Positions 10,007-19,605 of a DNA stretch of 64,000 nt are shown here, one piece after another. Origin of the DNA: Verrucomicrobiota bacterium. GTDB lineage: Bacteria; Verrucomicrobiota; Verrucomicrobiia; JABWAM01. The stretch lies in assembly GCA_023269615.1 (NCBI GenBank), contig JAHFSY010000005.1, forward strand, positions 62,001 to 126,000, read 5' to 3'. The notes below the pieces were generated by a model. It was not told the origin of the DNA. It ran no database searches and saw only the letters and a list, made by a program, of their open reading frames with translations. Each line of letters begins with the position of its first letter. The stretch's first letter is position 1. The position numbers were made by a program, and so were the translations under genes.

Positions 10007-10270
10007 TTACTTTCTGAGGTTAAGTTTCTTCAAGAGGGTCTTGTAGCGCGCGTTGCTGGTCCGATTGAGGTAATCCAGCAGGCTGCGGCGCTCGGCGACC
10101 ATCCGAAGAAGACCGCGGCGTGAACCGTGATCCTTCACATTCTTCTGAAGGTGAGAGGTCAAGTCGTTGATATGATGGGTGAGCAGGGCGATCTGCACGT
10201 CGGCAGAGCCTGTGTCCTTCTCATGCAACTGGTATTCTTTCGCGATCTGGTTTTTTGTTTTGGCTTCCAT
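10007..10270 (-). CDS. rpsO: 30S ribosomal protein S15
   Basis: This 87-residue protein has full family length. It shows the conserved segments DTGSADVQIALLT, HINDLTSHL and HGSRRGLLRMVAERR, which bind the central domain of 16S rRNA and help nucleate the platform of the small subunit. It is followed by pnp after 122 bases. In many bacteria S15 represses its own leader RNA. The gap upstream (10271-10496) lies between divergent genes and must hold both promoters, but I could not identify a leader structure. Confidence 0.98.
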   Translation of the reverse strand: MEAKTKNQIAKEYQLHEKDTGSADVQIALLTHHINDLTSHLQKNVKDHGSRRGLLRMVAERRSLLDYLNRTSNARYKTLLKKLNLRK

Positions 10271-10496
10271 ACAATGATTTCCGCTCCCTGGAATGTTGCG
10301 GCGAAAACCGACGATCCATGACTCCCGGAAAATTTACCGAGACAAGAAACCTTCGGACTTCGCAAACCATCCCTCGAAGCAGGCGGACACCATAGTCTGA
10401 TTGACCAATTGGGGCAAGAGGAATTTGAGAGGCGGGTGACTGCGTTTGGATTTTGATCCCATCCTCCCATGAAATCCGCCATATTCCACTGCATCG

Positions 10497-11216
10497 ATGA
10501 CACTTGAACTTTCCAGCCTGGATCTTGTGGTGCTCTGCGGCGGGCGCGGGACGCGGCTTGGGGCGATGACGGATCAAATTCCAAAGCCGCTGCTTTCGAT
10601 CGGCGGCAGTCCGTACCTGCTGCGACTGCTGCTGCATTGGAAAAAGGAAGGCGTGGGGCGTTTCATCCTCGCGGCACATTATCTAGCGGACCAATTTCGC
10701 GGATTCGCGAAGGAGCACGCACAGCAGATCGGTGAAGTGAGTGTGATCACCGAGGATGTCCCTCTTGGCACGGGTGGCGGCATCCGCAACGCGGCCCTGC
10801 ATGTGAAATCGGAAACCTTCCTCGTGGCCAACGGCGATTCACTCGTTCCGCAACCCTGGATGGATGTCGTGAAGTTTCACGACAAGCATCATGCGAAAAT
10901 GACCATCGTGGCCGTGCGCGCTTCGCGCGTCGTGGGCGGTGCCAAACAAAAGGGCATGCTCGATTTCACCCCAGGTTGTGAGCTGCGAAGTTTCGCAACC
11001 CAATATGCGGTGAAAGACGGCTGGATCAACGGCGGAATGTACGTGCTGAATCGAGACATCGTGCTTGGCTGGCCGGAAGGACGCTCCTCCCTCGAAAACG
11101 AAATCATGTCCTCCCCCACCCGTCCCAGATCATACATCTTTCAAAGCGAAGCCGAGCTGATGGACATCGGCACCCCGGAATCGTTTGCGATGATCAACGA
11201 AAAGTTCGAGGCGTGA
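10497..11216 (+). CDS. Sugar-phosphate nucleotidyltransferase (HddC/RfbA-like)
   Basis: The 239-residue protein begins with the nucleotide-binding signature LCGGRGTRLG (about residues 12-21) and then IPKPLLSIGG, which carries the conserved lysine. The motif PLGTGGGIRNA and the metal-binding ANGDS follow. This arrangement is that of enzymes joining sugar-1-phosphates to NTPs, and it most resembles heptose- or mannose-1-phosphate guanylyltransferases. It probably supplies activated sugars for envelope polysaccharides. It is transcribed divergently from rpsO. The base and sugar specificity cannot be read from sequence alone. Confidence 0.85.
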   Translation: MTLELSSLDLVVLCGGRGTRLGAMTDQIPKPLLSIGGSPYLLRLLLHWKKEGVGRFILAAHYLADQFRGFAKEHAQQIGEVSVITEDVPLGTGGGIRNAALHVKSETFLVANGDSLVPQPWMDVVKFHDKHHAKMTIVAVRASRVVGGAKQKGMLDFTPGCELRSFATQYAVKDGWINGGMYVLNRDIVLGWPEGRSSLENEIMSSPTRPRSYIFQSEAELMDIGTPESFAMINEKFEA

Positions 11217-11258
11217 GTCCAATGCCGACCGAAGTCTGGAGGGGTTCGGATTCAATAT

Positions 11259-11286
11259 TTGACACGCCGCTATCTCAATGATAGCG
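11259..11286 (+). promoter_or_regulatory. Promoter -35 and operator-like palindrome of the first toxin-antitoxin pair
   Basis: A consensus -35 box TTGACA lies at 11259-11264. It is followed by a perfect inverted repeat CGCTATC-TCAAT-GATAGCG at 11268-11286, twelve bases before the antitoxin ATG. A palindrome between the -35 box and the start is where an autorepressing ribbon-helix-helix antitoxin would bind. The -10 box is weak (TAGCGT at 17-base spacing). Binding is inferred. Confidence 0.5.
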
Positions 11287-11297
11287 TTTTGGTATTC

Positions 11298-11522
11298 ATG
11301 AGCGCACTCCTCGTCAAGAATCTGCCTTCAGTGTTGCATCGGCAACTCCGCGCCAGCGCCAAGGCGCATCGCCGAAGCATGAACCAGGAGGCGATTCTTC
11401 TCCTGGAGGAGGCCCTTCTGCACCCTCCCATGACCTCCCCCCTCCCTCCTGCACCCGTGCACACTGGACGCCCTCTAACCGATGCATGGTTGCGAGCCGC
11501 CATCAGGAAGGGACGCTCATGA
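11298..11522 (+). CDS. Antitoxin, FitA/VapB-like ribbon-helix-helix protein
   Basis: This 74-residue protein starts at the ATG at 11298 with SALLVKNLPSVLHRQLRASA, a ribbon-helix-helix N-terminus of the FitA type. A helix containing RSMNQEAILLLEEAL follows, then a Pro-rich linker and a C-terminal RGRPLTDAWLRAAI-like tail that in this family blocks the toxin. Its stop overlaps the start of the PIN-domain toxin by four bases, so the two are translationally coupled. The upstream ATG at 11259 would place the promoter box inside the gene and is less likely. Confidence 0.8.
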   Translation: MSALLVKNLPSVLHRQLRASAKAHRRSMNQEAILLLEEALLHPPMTSPLPPAPVHTGRPLTDAWLRAAIRKGRS

Positions 11523-11923
11523 TTGTGGTGGATGTTAATGTAATCGCCTACCTCCTCATCCACGGCACCAAGAGCCAGCAGGCAGCGGCTGTTTTCTCCA
11601 AAGACTCGCAATGGAGGGTCCCGACGCTGTGGCAGGACGAATTTCTAAACGTTCTCGTCATGCAAGTCCGCCAGCGCGGGATCACGCACGCACTTGCATC
11701 CCAGACCTTGGGGCACGCGCTCCAGTTTCTTTCCCGTTCCGAGCAGCCGGTGAACAAGTTCGATGCCCTGCGAGTTGCGACCCAGCACCAGATCACCGGC
11801 TACGATGCGCAGTACGTCGCTCTCGCGGAAAGCCTGGGCGCGACCATGGTCTCCGAGGACTCCGAACTCCTCCGCAAGTTTCCACATCGGGTGTCGTCCA
11901 TGAAATCTTTCTGTGCGATCTGA
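11519..11923 (+). CDS. PIN-domain ribonuclease toxin (VapC/FitB-like)
   Basis: The 134-residue product begins MIVVDVNVIAYLL, with the first acidic residue of the PIN fold at Asp5. An internal acidic residue sits in WQDEF, a conserved Asp in KFDALRVA and a late acidic pair in SEDSELL. These are the metal-binding positions of PIN ribonucleases, which usually cut tRNA or rRNA when freed from the antitoxin. The ATG overlaps the antitoxin stop (ATGA). The pair is a typical two-gene toxin-antitoxin module. Its RNA target is unknown. Confidence 0.82.
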   Translation: MIVVDVNVIAYLLIHGTKSQQAAAVFSKDSQWRVPTLWQDEFLNVLVMQVRQRGITHALASQTLGHALQFLSRSEQPVNKFDALRVATQHQITGYDAQYVALAESLGATMVSEDSELLRKFPHRVSSMKSFCAI

Positions 11924-12012
11924 TTTTCTTCAAGAAACCACCCGCGCCCCCAAGCATGTCCGATACTCCGATTCCTAGAAGCCAGTAGCAAGCTGCCAGC
12001 AGCTTTTCCCCC

Positions 12013-13377
12013 TCACTTCCCAATGCAAAACTGGCTGAAGATTTTGTCGAGGACGTCGTCGGTCACGCTGCGGCCGGTGACTTCGCCCAGCGCTTCCAAC
12101 GCTTCGCGCAAATCGGCGGCGATGTACTCGAACGATCGCTTTTCGTCCAGGGCCACCTTCGCCTTCTCCAGCGCCTTGCGCGAACGCTGCAGAGCCTCCT
12201 GGTGGCGGGTGTTGATGAAAATCTCGCGGAATGATTCGCGCGTTTTGCCCTGCCATAGGTGAACGGAGATCAGTTTCTTGAGATCATCAATTCCCTGGCC
12301 TGTCTTGACTGAAAGGGAGCACGTGGTCTGGTCACGCACATAATTGGAGTCGATGACCTGGCCGAGGTCAATTTTGTTGAGAACAATGATGAGGGGCTTT
12401 TCCTTGCTCAAGGCGAGCAGCTCGCGATCCATGTCATCCATGCGGTGCGATGCATCGAGCATGAAAAGCACCAGCTCGGCGGATTGCAGGTGCTTGCGCG
12501 TGCGCGACATGCCTTCCTTTTCCACTTCCTCCGAGCTTTCGCGCAACCCCGCGGTGTCCATGAGTCGCAGGGGCAGTCCCTCGATGGTGGCCACCTCCTC
12601 GATGGTGTCGCGCGTGGTGCCGGGCGTGGCGCTCACGATGGCGCGGTCATGCCCCAGCAGCGCGTTGAGAAGGCTGGACTTTCCAACGTTGGGCTTGCCG
12701 ATGATGATCGTCTTCACGCCCTCGCGCAGCACGCGCCCGTCGCGCGCGGTGCGGATGAGCAACTCCTGGAATTTCACCGCGTCGGTCAGATGCTCGGCGA
12801 TGCGTTCGCGCGTTTCGGGCGTGATGTCCTCCTCGGGAAAATCAATGTGCGCTTCCACGTGGGCCAGCAGGTTGGAAAGATGATCGTACACTTTTCCAAG
12901 TCGACGAAAAAGGTGACCCTCCAGCTGTGCCACCGCGGCGGTGTGGGCGCCCTCGGTCTGGGCCATGATGATGTCGAGTGTCGCCTCTGCCCGCGTGAGG
13001 TCAATGCGTCCATTCAGGAACGCGCGCTTTGTAAATTCCCCCGGCTGCGCCAGCCGCGCGCCGTGTTTCAGCGCAAGGTCGAGGATGCGCTTGGCCGACA
13101 AGATTCCACCGTGACACGAAATCTCCACCACATCCTCGGTGGTGAACGAACGCGGGGCGCGCATCACCGAGAGCAGGACTTCGTCGATCATCACATCATT
13201 GTCGTGAATGACCCCCAGGTGCATCGTCATCGTGGGATAGCTGGAAGGTTGTCCGTTGGAGCCCTGAAAAATCGCGTCGGCCACCTTCAGGGCAGTCTTG
13301 CCGGAGAGGCGGACCACGCTGAGACTTCCCACTCCCAAGGGGGTTGCGATGGCGGCAATCGTTTCTTCCATGTCCAT
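12013..13377 (-). CDS. mnmE: tRNA uridine-5-carboxymethylaminomethyl modification GTPase MnmE
   Basis: The 454-residue protein has the normal MnmE length. An N-terminal tetrahydrofolate-binding domain is followed by a GTPase domain with GKPNVGKSSLLNALL (P-loop), DTAGLRE and NKIDL, and the protein ends in FCIGK, which contains the conserved Cys of the formylated C1 site. With MnmG it modifies the wobble uridine of several tRNAs. Two start codons (13377 and 13371) are both plausible. Its partner mnmG lies at 28802, about 15 kb away on the same strand. A REPIN-like repeat lies just upstream at 13441. Confidence 0.97.
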   Translation of the reverse strand: MDMEETIAAIATPLGVGSLSVVRLSGKTALKVADAIFQGSNGQPSSYPTMTMHLGVIHDNDVMIDEVLLSVMRAPRSFTTEDVVEISCHGGILSAKRILDLALKHGARLAQPGEFTKRAFLNGRIDLTRAEATLDIIMAQTEGAHTAAVAQLEGHLFRRLGKVYDHLSNLLAHVEAHIDFPEEDITPETRERIAEHLTDAVKFQELLIRTARDGRVLREGVKTIIIGKPNVGKSSLLNALLGHDRAIVSATPGTTRDTIEEVATIEGLPLRLMDTAGLRESSEEVEKEGMSRTRKHLQSAELVLFMLDASHRMDDMDRELLALSKEKPLIIVLNKIDLGQVIDSNYVRDQTTCSLSVKTGQGIDDLKKLISVHLWQGKTRESFREIFINTRHQEALQRSRKALEKAKVALDEKRSFEYIAADLREALEALGEVTGRSVTDDVLDKIFSQFCIGK

Positions 13378-13440
13378 GGTTCTACACAACCCGCCTGCAG
13401 AAGAAAAGCAGACAACAGAGCCACCTCGGGAGCTTCCGAG

Positions 13441-13538
13441 GTAGGGCGTGCTCGCCGAGCGCGCCATCGTCTCCATTGAAACCACAAGCTTGCTTTCCAC
13501 GAACTACCGTTTCGGCGCGCTCGGCGAGCACGCCCTAC
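13441..13538. repeat. REPIN-like element A1
   Basis: Two REP units face each other. Each is GTAG followed by a 21-base near-perfect palindrome built on GGCGTGCTCG, at 13441-13465 and, inverted, at 13514-13538. They enclose a 48-base spacer. The element is 98 bases long, the same as A2 at 30980. The A1 spacer read in reverse complement resembles the A2 spacer, so the two are copies of one element. Confidence 0.85.
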
Positions 13539-13554
13539 CCCCAGCAAGGAAAGG

Positions 13555-14952
13555 CTACAATTTCGTCAGCTTGTATCCCTCAGGCGAATCCTTCACCGAC
13601 CAGCCTTTTGCATGGATGGTGTCGCGCAATTCGTCGGAACGTTTCCAATTTTTCGCCTGGCGTGCCGCTTTTCGTTCCTCGGCCAGTGCCGCGATTTCGG
13701 GCGGGGCTCCCGCAGGATCGGACGCCGGCAAGCCGAGAACGCGTTCGACGGCTTTCCAGTCACGCCACAATTCAGCGGCATCCTTTGCGCCGAGCTCGTT
13801 GCCATCCATCCGACGATTCGATTCGCGCAACGCCTCGAACAAATTTCCCAGCGCATCGGAAATGTTGAGGTCTGCATCAAGCGCCCCGGAAAACGCCGCG
13901 GCCAGTGAGCCCGGCTTGCTTGCATCCGCAGTCGCTCCGCCCGCTTTCTCGCGCAGGCGTTCCGCCCAGGCGTCGAGACGCCGCAGCGTCTGCCGTGCGG
14001 CCTCAAGATTCTCGAGCGTGAAATTCAGGGGCAGGCGATAATGAACCGAAACGAGCGCGTAGCGGAGTTCGCGCCCCGTGAATCCCTTTGCCAGCAAATC
14101 GCGGAGCGTGAAAAAATTGCCCTCCGACTTCGACATCTTCCGTCCGTCCACGAGAAGATGCGCGCTGTGCAGCCAGCAGCGGACGAAAGGCTTTCCCGTG
14201 GCCGCCTCGCTTTGGGCAATCTCATCCTCGTGATGCGGGAAGACGAGGTCCTCGCCGCCGCAATGCAGGTCAATTGTTTCGCCCAGGTGTCGCGTGCTCA
14301 TGCAGGAACATTCAATGTGCCAGCCGGGACGCCCCCTGCCCCACGGGCTGTCCCATACGACCTTGCCATCCCGCTCGCTCCACGCTTTCCAGAGGGCAAA
14401 ATCGCCATAGGCTTCCTTCGAGTGTTCGTCCTGGCTCACGCGTGCGCCGGGCTTCAACTGGGTGCGGTCAAGGCGGGAAAGGCGTCCGTATGACGGAAAT
14501 TTTTCGATGGAAAAATAAACCGAGCCATCCGCCGCCTTGTAAGCGACGCCATTTTTTTCCAGTTTCTGGATCATCGCGATGATCTCGGCGATGTGCTCCG
14601 TGGCGCGGGGCGTCACGGTGGGCCGCAAACAACCCAGCGCGTCGAGGTCCTCGAGAAACGCGGCTTCAAAGCGGCCGGTGAACGAGCGCAAATCCTCGCC
14701 TGATTCGTGGATGGATCGGATGATCTTGTCCTCCACGTCGGTGATGTTCATCACGTGGCGGACCTCGTGCCCGCGAGATTCCATGTGGCGGCGAAGCAGG
14801 TCCTCAAAAACAAACGTACGGAAGTTGCCGATGTGCGCCAGGTTGTAAACCGTGGGCCCGCAGCAATAAAGCGTGACGCGTTTCCCCGAGGGATCAAGCG
14901 GACGGAAGTCCTCCTCGGTACGCGTCAGGGTATTGTAGAGTCGCAGCGACAT
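13555..14952 (-). CDS. cysS: Cysteinyl-tRNA synthetase
   Basis: The 465-residue class I synthetase has the HIGH-type motif as HIGN (residues 40-43) after CCGPTVYNLA, where Cys30/31 helps bind the zinc with later Cys and His residues (CSCMSTRHLGE, HHEDEIAQSE). The KMSKSEGN signature stands near residue 272. It charges tRNA-Cys in the cytoplasm. The start is the only reasonable ATG, and the length fits the family. It is followed on the same strand by mnmE after a gap that holds a repeat element, so they may not share a transcript. Confidence 0.97.
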   Translation of the reverse strand: MSLRLYNTLTRTEEDFRPLDPSGKRVTLYCCGPTVYNLAHIGNFRTFVFEDLLRRHMESRGHEVRHVMNITDVEDKIIRSIHESGEDLRSFTGRFEAAFLEDLDALGCLRPTVTPRATEHIAEIIAMIQKLEKNGVAYKAADGSVYFSIEKFPSYGRLSRLDRTQLKPGARVSQDEHSKEAYGDFALWKAWSERDGKVVWDSPWGRGRPGWHIECSCMSTRHLGETIDLHCGGEDLVFPHHEDEIAQSEAATGKPFVRCWLHSAHLLVDGRKMSKSEGNFFTLRDLLAKGFTGRELRYALVSVHYRLPLNFTLENLEAARQTLRRLDAWAERLREKAGGATADASKPGSLAAAFSGALDADLNISDALGNLFEALRESNRRMDGNELGAKDAAELWRDWKAVERVLGLPASDPAGAPPEIAALAEERKAARQAKNWKRSDELRDTIHAKGWSVKDSPEGYKLTKL

Positions 14953-15161
14953 GGGCTGCAGAGAGTAGGGAATGGTGTGGAGAGCTGCAAGCCGGCAGCG
15001 ATAACATCATCTTTCAGAGTCCGCTGAGAAAAGTCTTCCAGTTAACCCGCAGGGCACGGCGAATCCGGTTGACGCCACATCCTTGGGTGTCTACAGCTCG
15101 CGTCCTGTGAAAAAAACTTTTCAAGAATCTGAATCCGCTGTCGGTTCTGAAGACGCTCCTG

Positions 15162-18100
15162 GTGATGCTGGCTTGCGCGTTCTTGATGGTGGGGGTGATG
15201 TCCTCAGCCCTTTCCCACCCGCCGTCACTTCCTGCTCCGGTTGAAGCCACCATGGCGCGGTACGTGTTGCCCGATGATCTGGAAGCAGCCACCAACGGGG
15301 TGGATTTCATGACCGGCTTGCCGGTGGAAGTGAGGGTGAAGAGCACGGGGCATCGGATGTGCCTGATCCGTCCAGGGACATTTGAGATGGGCAGCGACTT
15401 TGAGGATGAAGCACCCATTCACATCGTCTTTGTCTCGGCCGCGTATCTGAGTAAAGGCGCCGTATCCAACGCGGAACTGGAACAGTGGAAGCCCTCGCAT
15501 CGGGCGCACCGTGGGACGTATTCCCCTCGCGACGCTTCTCCAGCCACGCACGTAGACTGGAACGAGGCCGTTGCATATTGCGATTACGTGAGCACGAATA
15601 GCGACGTGGCCAAAGGCACCTACCGTCTTCCCAGCGAGGCCGAGGCCGAGGCCGCAGGAAGGGGCGGGCTCCAATGTCGATACCCTTGGGGAAATGACAT
15701 GGATATGGCGGAGAAGGCATTGCACGCGTCTTCCGATGGAACGGTCGACGCCAACGTTGGATGCGAAAATTCATGGGGTTTCAGGCAAATGACCTGTGGG
15801 GTATTTTTCTGGCTTCACGACTATTATGACTTGTCGTATTACAGCCCCCAAACACCCGGCAACCAGATCAATCCCATGGGGCCTTGGAACGCTACAAGCC
15901 ACCGTGGACTTCGCGGCGGGACATGGTACGTTTACAACATGAGCTTCCGATGCGCGGATCGCTGGAAAGCACTCCCATCCACGAGCGACGATCACGTTGG
16001 CTTGAGGATTTTGAGAACCCTTCCCGTCCCGGCCGATCTGCCCATGTGGACGGGACGGCCACCGGTGGGGACGCAAACCACAGGGAGAGTAGTTGCCCGG
16101 GTCGCCGCGCTGAACGCCGAACCGACGAGCTTCTGCATCGAGGAAGCGTATCGTGCGGTCCAGGCACGGGCTGCAGCGGTGGGCTACGGTTTTACATGGC
16201 CCAATAATGGCGCTGGCGCTGCTCCTGCATACCCTCCGGATGGGTTCTACTGCGAAGATCTGGCCAATGATCCGGTGCCGGGGACCGTTGCCAGTAATCT
16301 GGTGCAACGACTCTCCGCTGCGCTGGCCGATGTGTCGTTCCTCAACCGTTTCGTGGAAGAGAGGGGTGACGTCCTGGAGTCGCTCAGACCCAACGATTTC
16401 CCAGCGGTGGATCCGATCAATACCACCAACTATCTGGCCCAGTTTCATCTATTGACCACCTTCATCCCGAGGCTGAAATCAAAAACGATCATCGGCTCCT
16501 TCTCCAATCGCCTCATGGGGTTTGCTGGCATTTTCAGGCTGGCTAGTTGTGATGCCGTCAAGATGGCACTCGACGCCGGGTGGAACCCCGACACCAACTC
16601 CTGGAGCCATGACATCGGGCCTGTGGGTGTGAGCGCGGTGGTGATTGGCAAGCGGGATTTCCTCCCGGTCCCGCCCCCTCCTCATTTCGTTGAAATGTGG
16701 GATGGACACATGGAGAGTGTGAGCGGGTATGTTTCAGCGGACATGAACGCCTATCCCGCAGGATCGAGCAATCATGTGTACCTCGCAGCAGGCTTCCCCT
16801 ATTACCCAGGTTTGGGACCGAATGAACTGCCCGCTCCGTTGACTGAAGATGGAAAGCTTCACTCATGGGACACAGCGATCGGTGGAACCAGCTGGGTCTC
16901 CACCAAGATTATCGGCGGGCAAAAGCCAGTATTTGGCAGCGAGTGTCCCATACCAGTCTCGGGCTTGGGGGCCCCTTTCATCTGGGGTTGGCGCGCACTC
17001 AATAACATCGTCGTACCAGTCGTTGTCACCAATAACTATGAGGCAAGCTGCACGGGGTGCAAATCAGCAAAAGTCGAATTCACGAAACCGCAGGATCTCA
17101 CCAAGATGACCATGTGCGAAGGCGATTCCACAAATCTGGAGTGTCGGGTCACCATGGCCGCCAGTTCAACCCCGGTGACCATCGGGACGATGCATTGGGA
17201 ATTGAGTGATCCAAGCTTGGGAAGTTTCAGCGTCAATGATGTTCCGCTGGATTCGGATGGTCGGGCGCGGACGACGCTTGTGGCCGCGATGGGGAGCGCG
17301 GCCGTCACCACGCTGGCGAGTCCGGGCGGCGACCCCGACAAAATCATCGTCATCGCGCAAAATTTAAAGGATCCAGGCAATCCATCCCAATCCGTGCCCG
17401 ATGCAAAAAAGGACGCTGAACTGGAATTGACCCCACTTGAGAAAGTGCCCCTGGGAAAATCGAAGTCCATGGATCATGAGGCATGCTTCAAGGTGTATGT
17501 CCCGACGAAATTTGGCGGCAAACTGAAGGTCACCACCACGTCGGGCACCATCACGTCCTTGAAATATCCGGATGGCACGGCCTACGACAACGACACCGAG
17601 ACGGGCAAGGACAAGCAGGGCTGGTTCACGTTCAAAGTCACGGGGTCAAATAATTATTCGGTGAGCACGTCTTTTGAACAGAAAGCAGAAATCCAACCGC
17701 GACCATGGAATTTCTATTGGTGGTCTGAACAAGGCGACTACATTCGCGAGCCCCGCAATGGTGGCAACGGCAAGGCAGATAGCAAAGCTGTTGGAAAAGA
17801 TGACCGTCAGGTGGCGCCGGTTGCCGGGGCTGTGGCAGCCGGTGGCCATGTCATCACGTGTGGACCAGATGGAATTCTGCAATCAAAAGCGAACACTGCT
17901 GATCCCAAAAATGGTGATGATGAGCTTCACACCCTGATCAACCTGTTCGATGTTGATGGGAAGTTCCGCCCATTGCAAAAGTACGATGCGCATCATCCAG
18001 TCAAGGGGAGCCCCAATGCAGCTCGTGAATGGGAGGCCAATGATAGTGATCAGAAGGATGTGGCTGGGACCAATGGAGAAGCCGGCGGCCATTGTTTCGG

Positions 18101-18746
18101 CGCATCTGTTGCGTCCATCTTCCTGAAACAACCTAAAGGTAATGGGTACGGGAATGATGAGTTGGAGGGACTCTGGGCGGAACTAGGGGACAATGATGAT
18201 AATCTAAAACCAGAAAATCTGGGAGAAGGAGTTGGCCCCATACCCGCTGTGATTCCGGGTTCTGCAACGGATGACGACAGCGCCGATAAATTTGCTGCGG
18301 ATTTCCATAGAATCCTCGAAAAGCATCTCAAGGGTGAAGGCAAGGCATTGATCGCCAACTTACGCGCCAATCCGAATAAACAGGGACTAATTTTACCTGA
18401 TCAAGTCTGGAACCACGCTGTGTACAAGTTCTCAGCACAATTTGTTGATGCTGGGACCGGAGATGAAAAGGCCGTGAAGATCACCAACGTCGTTTGGGCC
18501 AATGACGACAGCCCACCCCCAACAGATGGGAACGATGATCGGAGGATGGTTTACATCTACCTCATTATTTACAAAAATAATGGCGAACCGGATACCGATA
18601 AGGATGCGCTCCATGATTGGATCGCTGTGGCCGGAGATGCGAAATGGACGCCGGCCTCTTTGGGCAAGCCCAAGTCTCCGATTTGGAAGGCTCGGAACCC
18701 TCATGTCACGGAAGACAACGTGAGAAAGGACGACGATGCCAATTAG
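15162..18746 (+). CDS. Large secreted multidomain protein: SUMF1-like domain, Ig-like region and putative C-terminal Cys/His peptidase
   Basis: The 1194-residue product opens with a hydrophobic signal segment. Residues about 50-290 form a SUMF1/formylglycine-generating-enzyme-like domain (MCLIRPGTFEMGSD, TYRLPSEAEAEAAGRGG, YPWGN, RGGTWYVYN, RCADRW). Residues about 615-750 look like an Ig-like repeat and are related to the N-terminal part of the protein encoded at 20919. Near the C-terminus, GGHCFGASVASIF (Cys978) and WNHAVYKFS (His1085) resemble the catalytic blocks of papain-fold enzymes; this is an inference from motif shape. The start is GTG at 15162 or ATG at 15165. It overlaps the next gene by 11 bases, so the pair is probably made together. 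A fragment of its C-terminus is repeated at 19606. Function unknown; an exported enzyme or toxin-like protein is possible. Confidence 0.8.
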   Translation: MMLACAFLMVGVMSSALSHPPSLPAPVEATMARYVLPDDLEAATNGVDFMTGLPVEVRVKSTGHRMCLIRPGTFEMGSDFEDEAPIHIVFVSAAYLSKGAVSNAELEQWKPSHRAHRGTYSPRDASPATHVDWNEAVAYCDYVSTNSDVAKGTYRLPSEAEAEAAGRGGLQCRYPWGNDMDMAEKALHASSDGTVDANVGCENSWGFRQMTCGVFFWLHDYYDLSYYSPQTPGNQINPMGPWNATSHRGLRGGTWYVYNMSFRCADRWKALPSTSDDHVGLRILRTLPVPADLPMWTGRPPVGTQTTGRVVARVAALNAEPTSFCIEEAYRAVQARAAAVGYGFTWPNNGAGAAPAYPPDGFYCEDLANDPVPGTVASNLVQRLSAALADVSFLNRFVEERGDVLESLRPNDFPAVDPINTTNYLAQFHLLTTFIPRLKSKTIIGSFSNRLMGFAGIFRLASCDAVKMALDAGWNPDTNSWSHDIGPVGVSAVVIGKRDFLPVPPPPHFVEMWDGHMESVSGYVSADMNAYPAGSSNHVYLAAGFPYYPGLGPNELPAPLTEDGKLHSWDTAIGGTSWVSTKIIGGQKPVFGSECPIPVSGLGAPFIWGWRALNNIVVPVVVTNNYEASCTGCKSAKVEFTKPQDLTKMTMCEGDSTNLECRVTMAASSTPVTIGTMHWELSDPSLGSFSVNDVPLDSDGRARTTLVAAMGSAAVTTLASPGGDPDKIIVIAQNLKDPGNPSQSVPDAKKDAELELTPLEKVPLGKSKSMDHEACFKVYVPTKFGGKLKVTTTSGTITSLKYPDGTAYDNDTETGKDKQGWFTFKVTGSNNYSVSTSFEQKAEIQPRPWNFYWWSEQGDYIREPRNGGNGKADSKAVGKDDRQVAPVAGAVAAGGHVITCGPDGILQSKANTADPKNGDDELHTLINLFDVDGKFRPLQKYDAHHPVKGSPNAAREWEANDSDQKDVAGTNGEAGGHCFGASVASIFLKQPKGNGYGNDELEGLWAELGDNDDNLKPENLGEGVGPIPAVIPGSATDDDSADKFAADFHRILEKHLKGEGKALIANLRANPNKQGLILPDQVWNHAVYKFSAQFVDAGTGDEKAVKITNVVWANDDSPPPTDGNDDRRMVYIYLIIYKNNGEPDTDKDALHDWIAVAGDAKWTPASLGKPKSPIWKARNPHVTEDNVRKDDDAN

Positions 18747-19581
18747 ATCCCGTCAACATCGCTTGGGTCCATTTCTCACGATCAGTTTGCTTGGGTGCAT
18801 TTTGAGTATGCCTGCGTGGAGTGGAGATGTGGCAAGCAAAACAGAGAACTCTTTTGCATCCGCCTCAAACTCGCCTTGGGGGTCAGAAAGAAAGGCATAC
18901 CGACTTAAGATAAGAACTTTCTTTAGCTGGTTTTTTAGCTCGGGCGATCCTCAGGTGAACGAAAGAATAAAAAAACTGATAGGCACACCAGACTATGAAT
19001 TCATTATGATCGCGGAAGTGTTGGAACCGGACAGAATCCAAGGCCAGAGGGTTGGTCGAATTCAATTCACGCCTTCTTGGACCGGCAAGGAGCCGCCGCA
19101 TAACATCGAATCCATTCGTAATCGGGTGGTTCTCCTCCCAATTGATCTCACGAACGGAAGCGCGTTGGAGCCAAAAACCATCAAGGGAAACGACTCCGGC
19201 TCCTCGAATATAGTTGAAGGCGATGGGCTTCGAGCTTTATGGTCGAACGATTCGAATTTCCCCTTGGATTGGATCATTCAGGCTGCGGATATTTCAACTA
19301 TTCCCAAGGAGAAGGTGATTCGAAAGGGGCGGAGGTCTTCTCCACGCGATCCAAAGGTTTCACGGGAAATCATCCAAGTCCTTCAGCCAGTGACGACCAA
19401 GGGCGATGGAAAGAAGGCGGTGCGAATCGAAGTTTCCTATTCCGGATCCTTTGGCGGATTGGAGGAGTGGAAGGTTGTCCAGACTTGGGTGCCGGGTGAA
19501 CCGTTATGGCGGGATTTCAAGAGATATTTTGGTGATAAGCTTAATTTGGAAGCGGAGCGAATTCCAGATCAGGGTGACTGA
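18736..19581 (+). CDS. Secreted protein of unknown function, partner of the upstream large protein
   Basis: The 281-residue product starts with a basic stretch and hydrophobic helix (RHRLGPFLTISLLGCILSM) ending near AWSGD, a likely signal peptide. I do not recognise the mature part, which is rich in charged residues and contains a VLQPVTTKGDGKK segment before a Trp-rich end. The start overlaps the last codons of the 1194-residue gene, which implies translational coupling and a related job, for example as inhibitor or partner of its putative peptidase domain. That pairing is an inference from position only. Confidence 0.65.
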   Translation: MPIRSRQHRLGPFLTISLLGCILSMPAWSGDVASKTENSFASASNSPWGSERKAYRLKIRTFFSWFFSSGDPQVNERIKKLIGTPDYEFIMIAEVLEPDRIQGQRVGRIQFTPSWTGKEPPHNIESIRNRVVLLPIDLTNGSALEPKTIKGNDSGSSNIVEGDGLRALWSNDSNFPLDWIIQAADISTIPKEKVIRKGRRSSPRDPKVSREIIQVLQPVTTKGDGKKAVRIEVSYSGSFGGLEEWKVVQTWVPGEPLWRDFKRYFGDKLNLEAERIPDQGD

Positions 19582-19605
19582 GGCGATTGGACACAAAACG
19601 CATCA

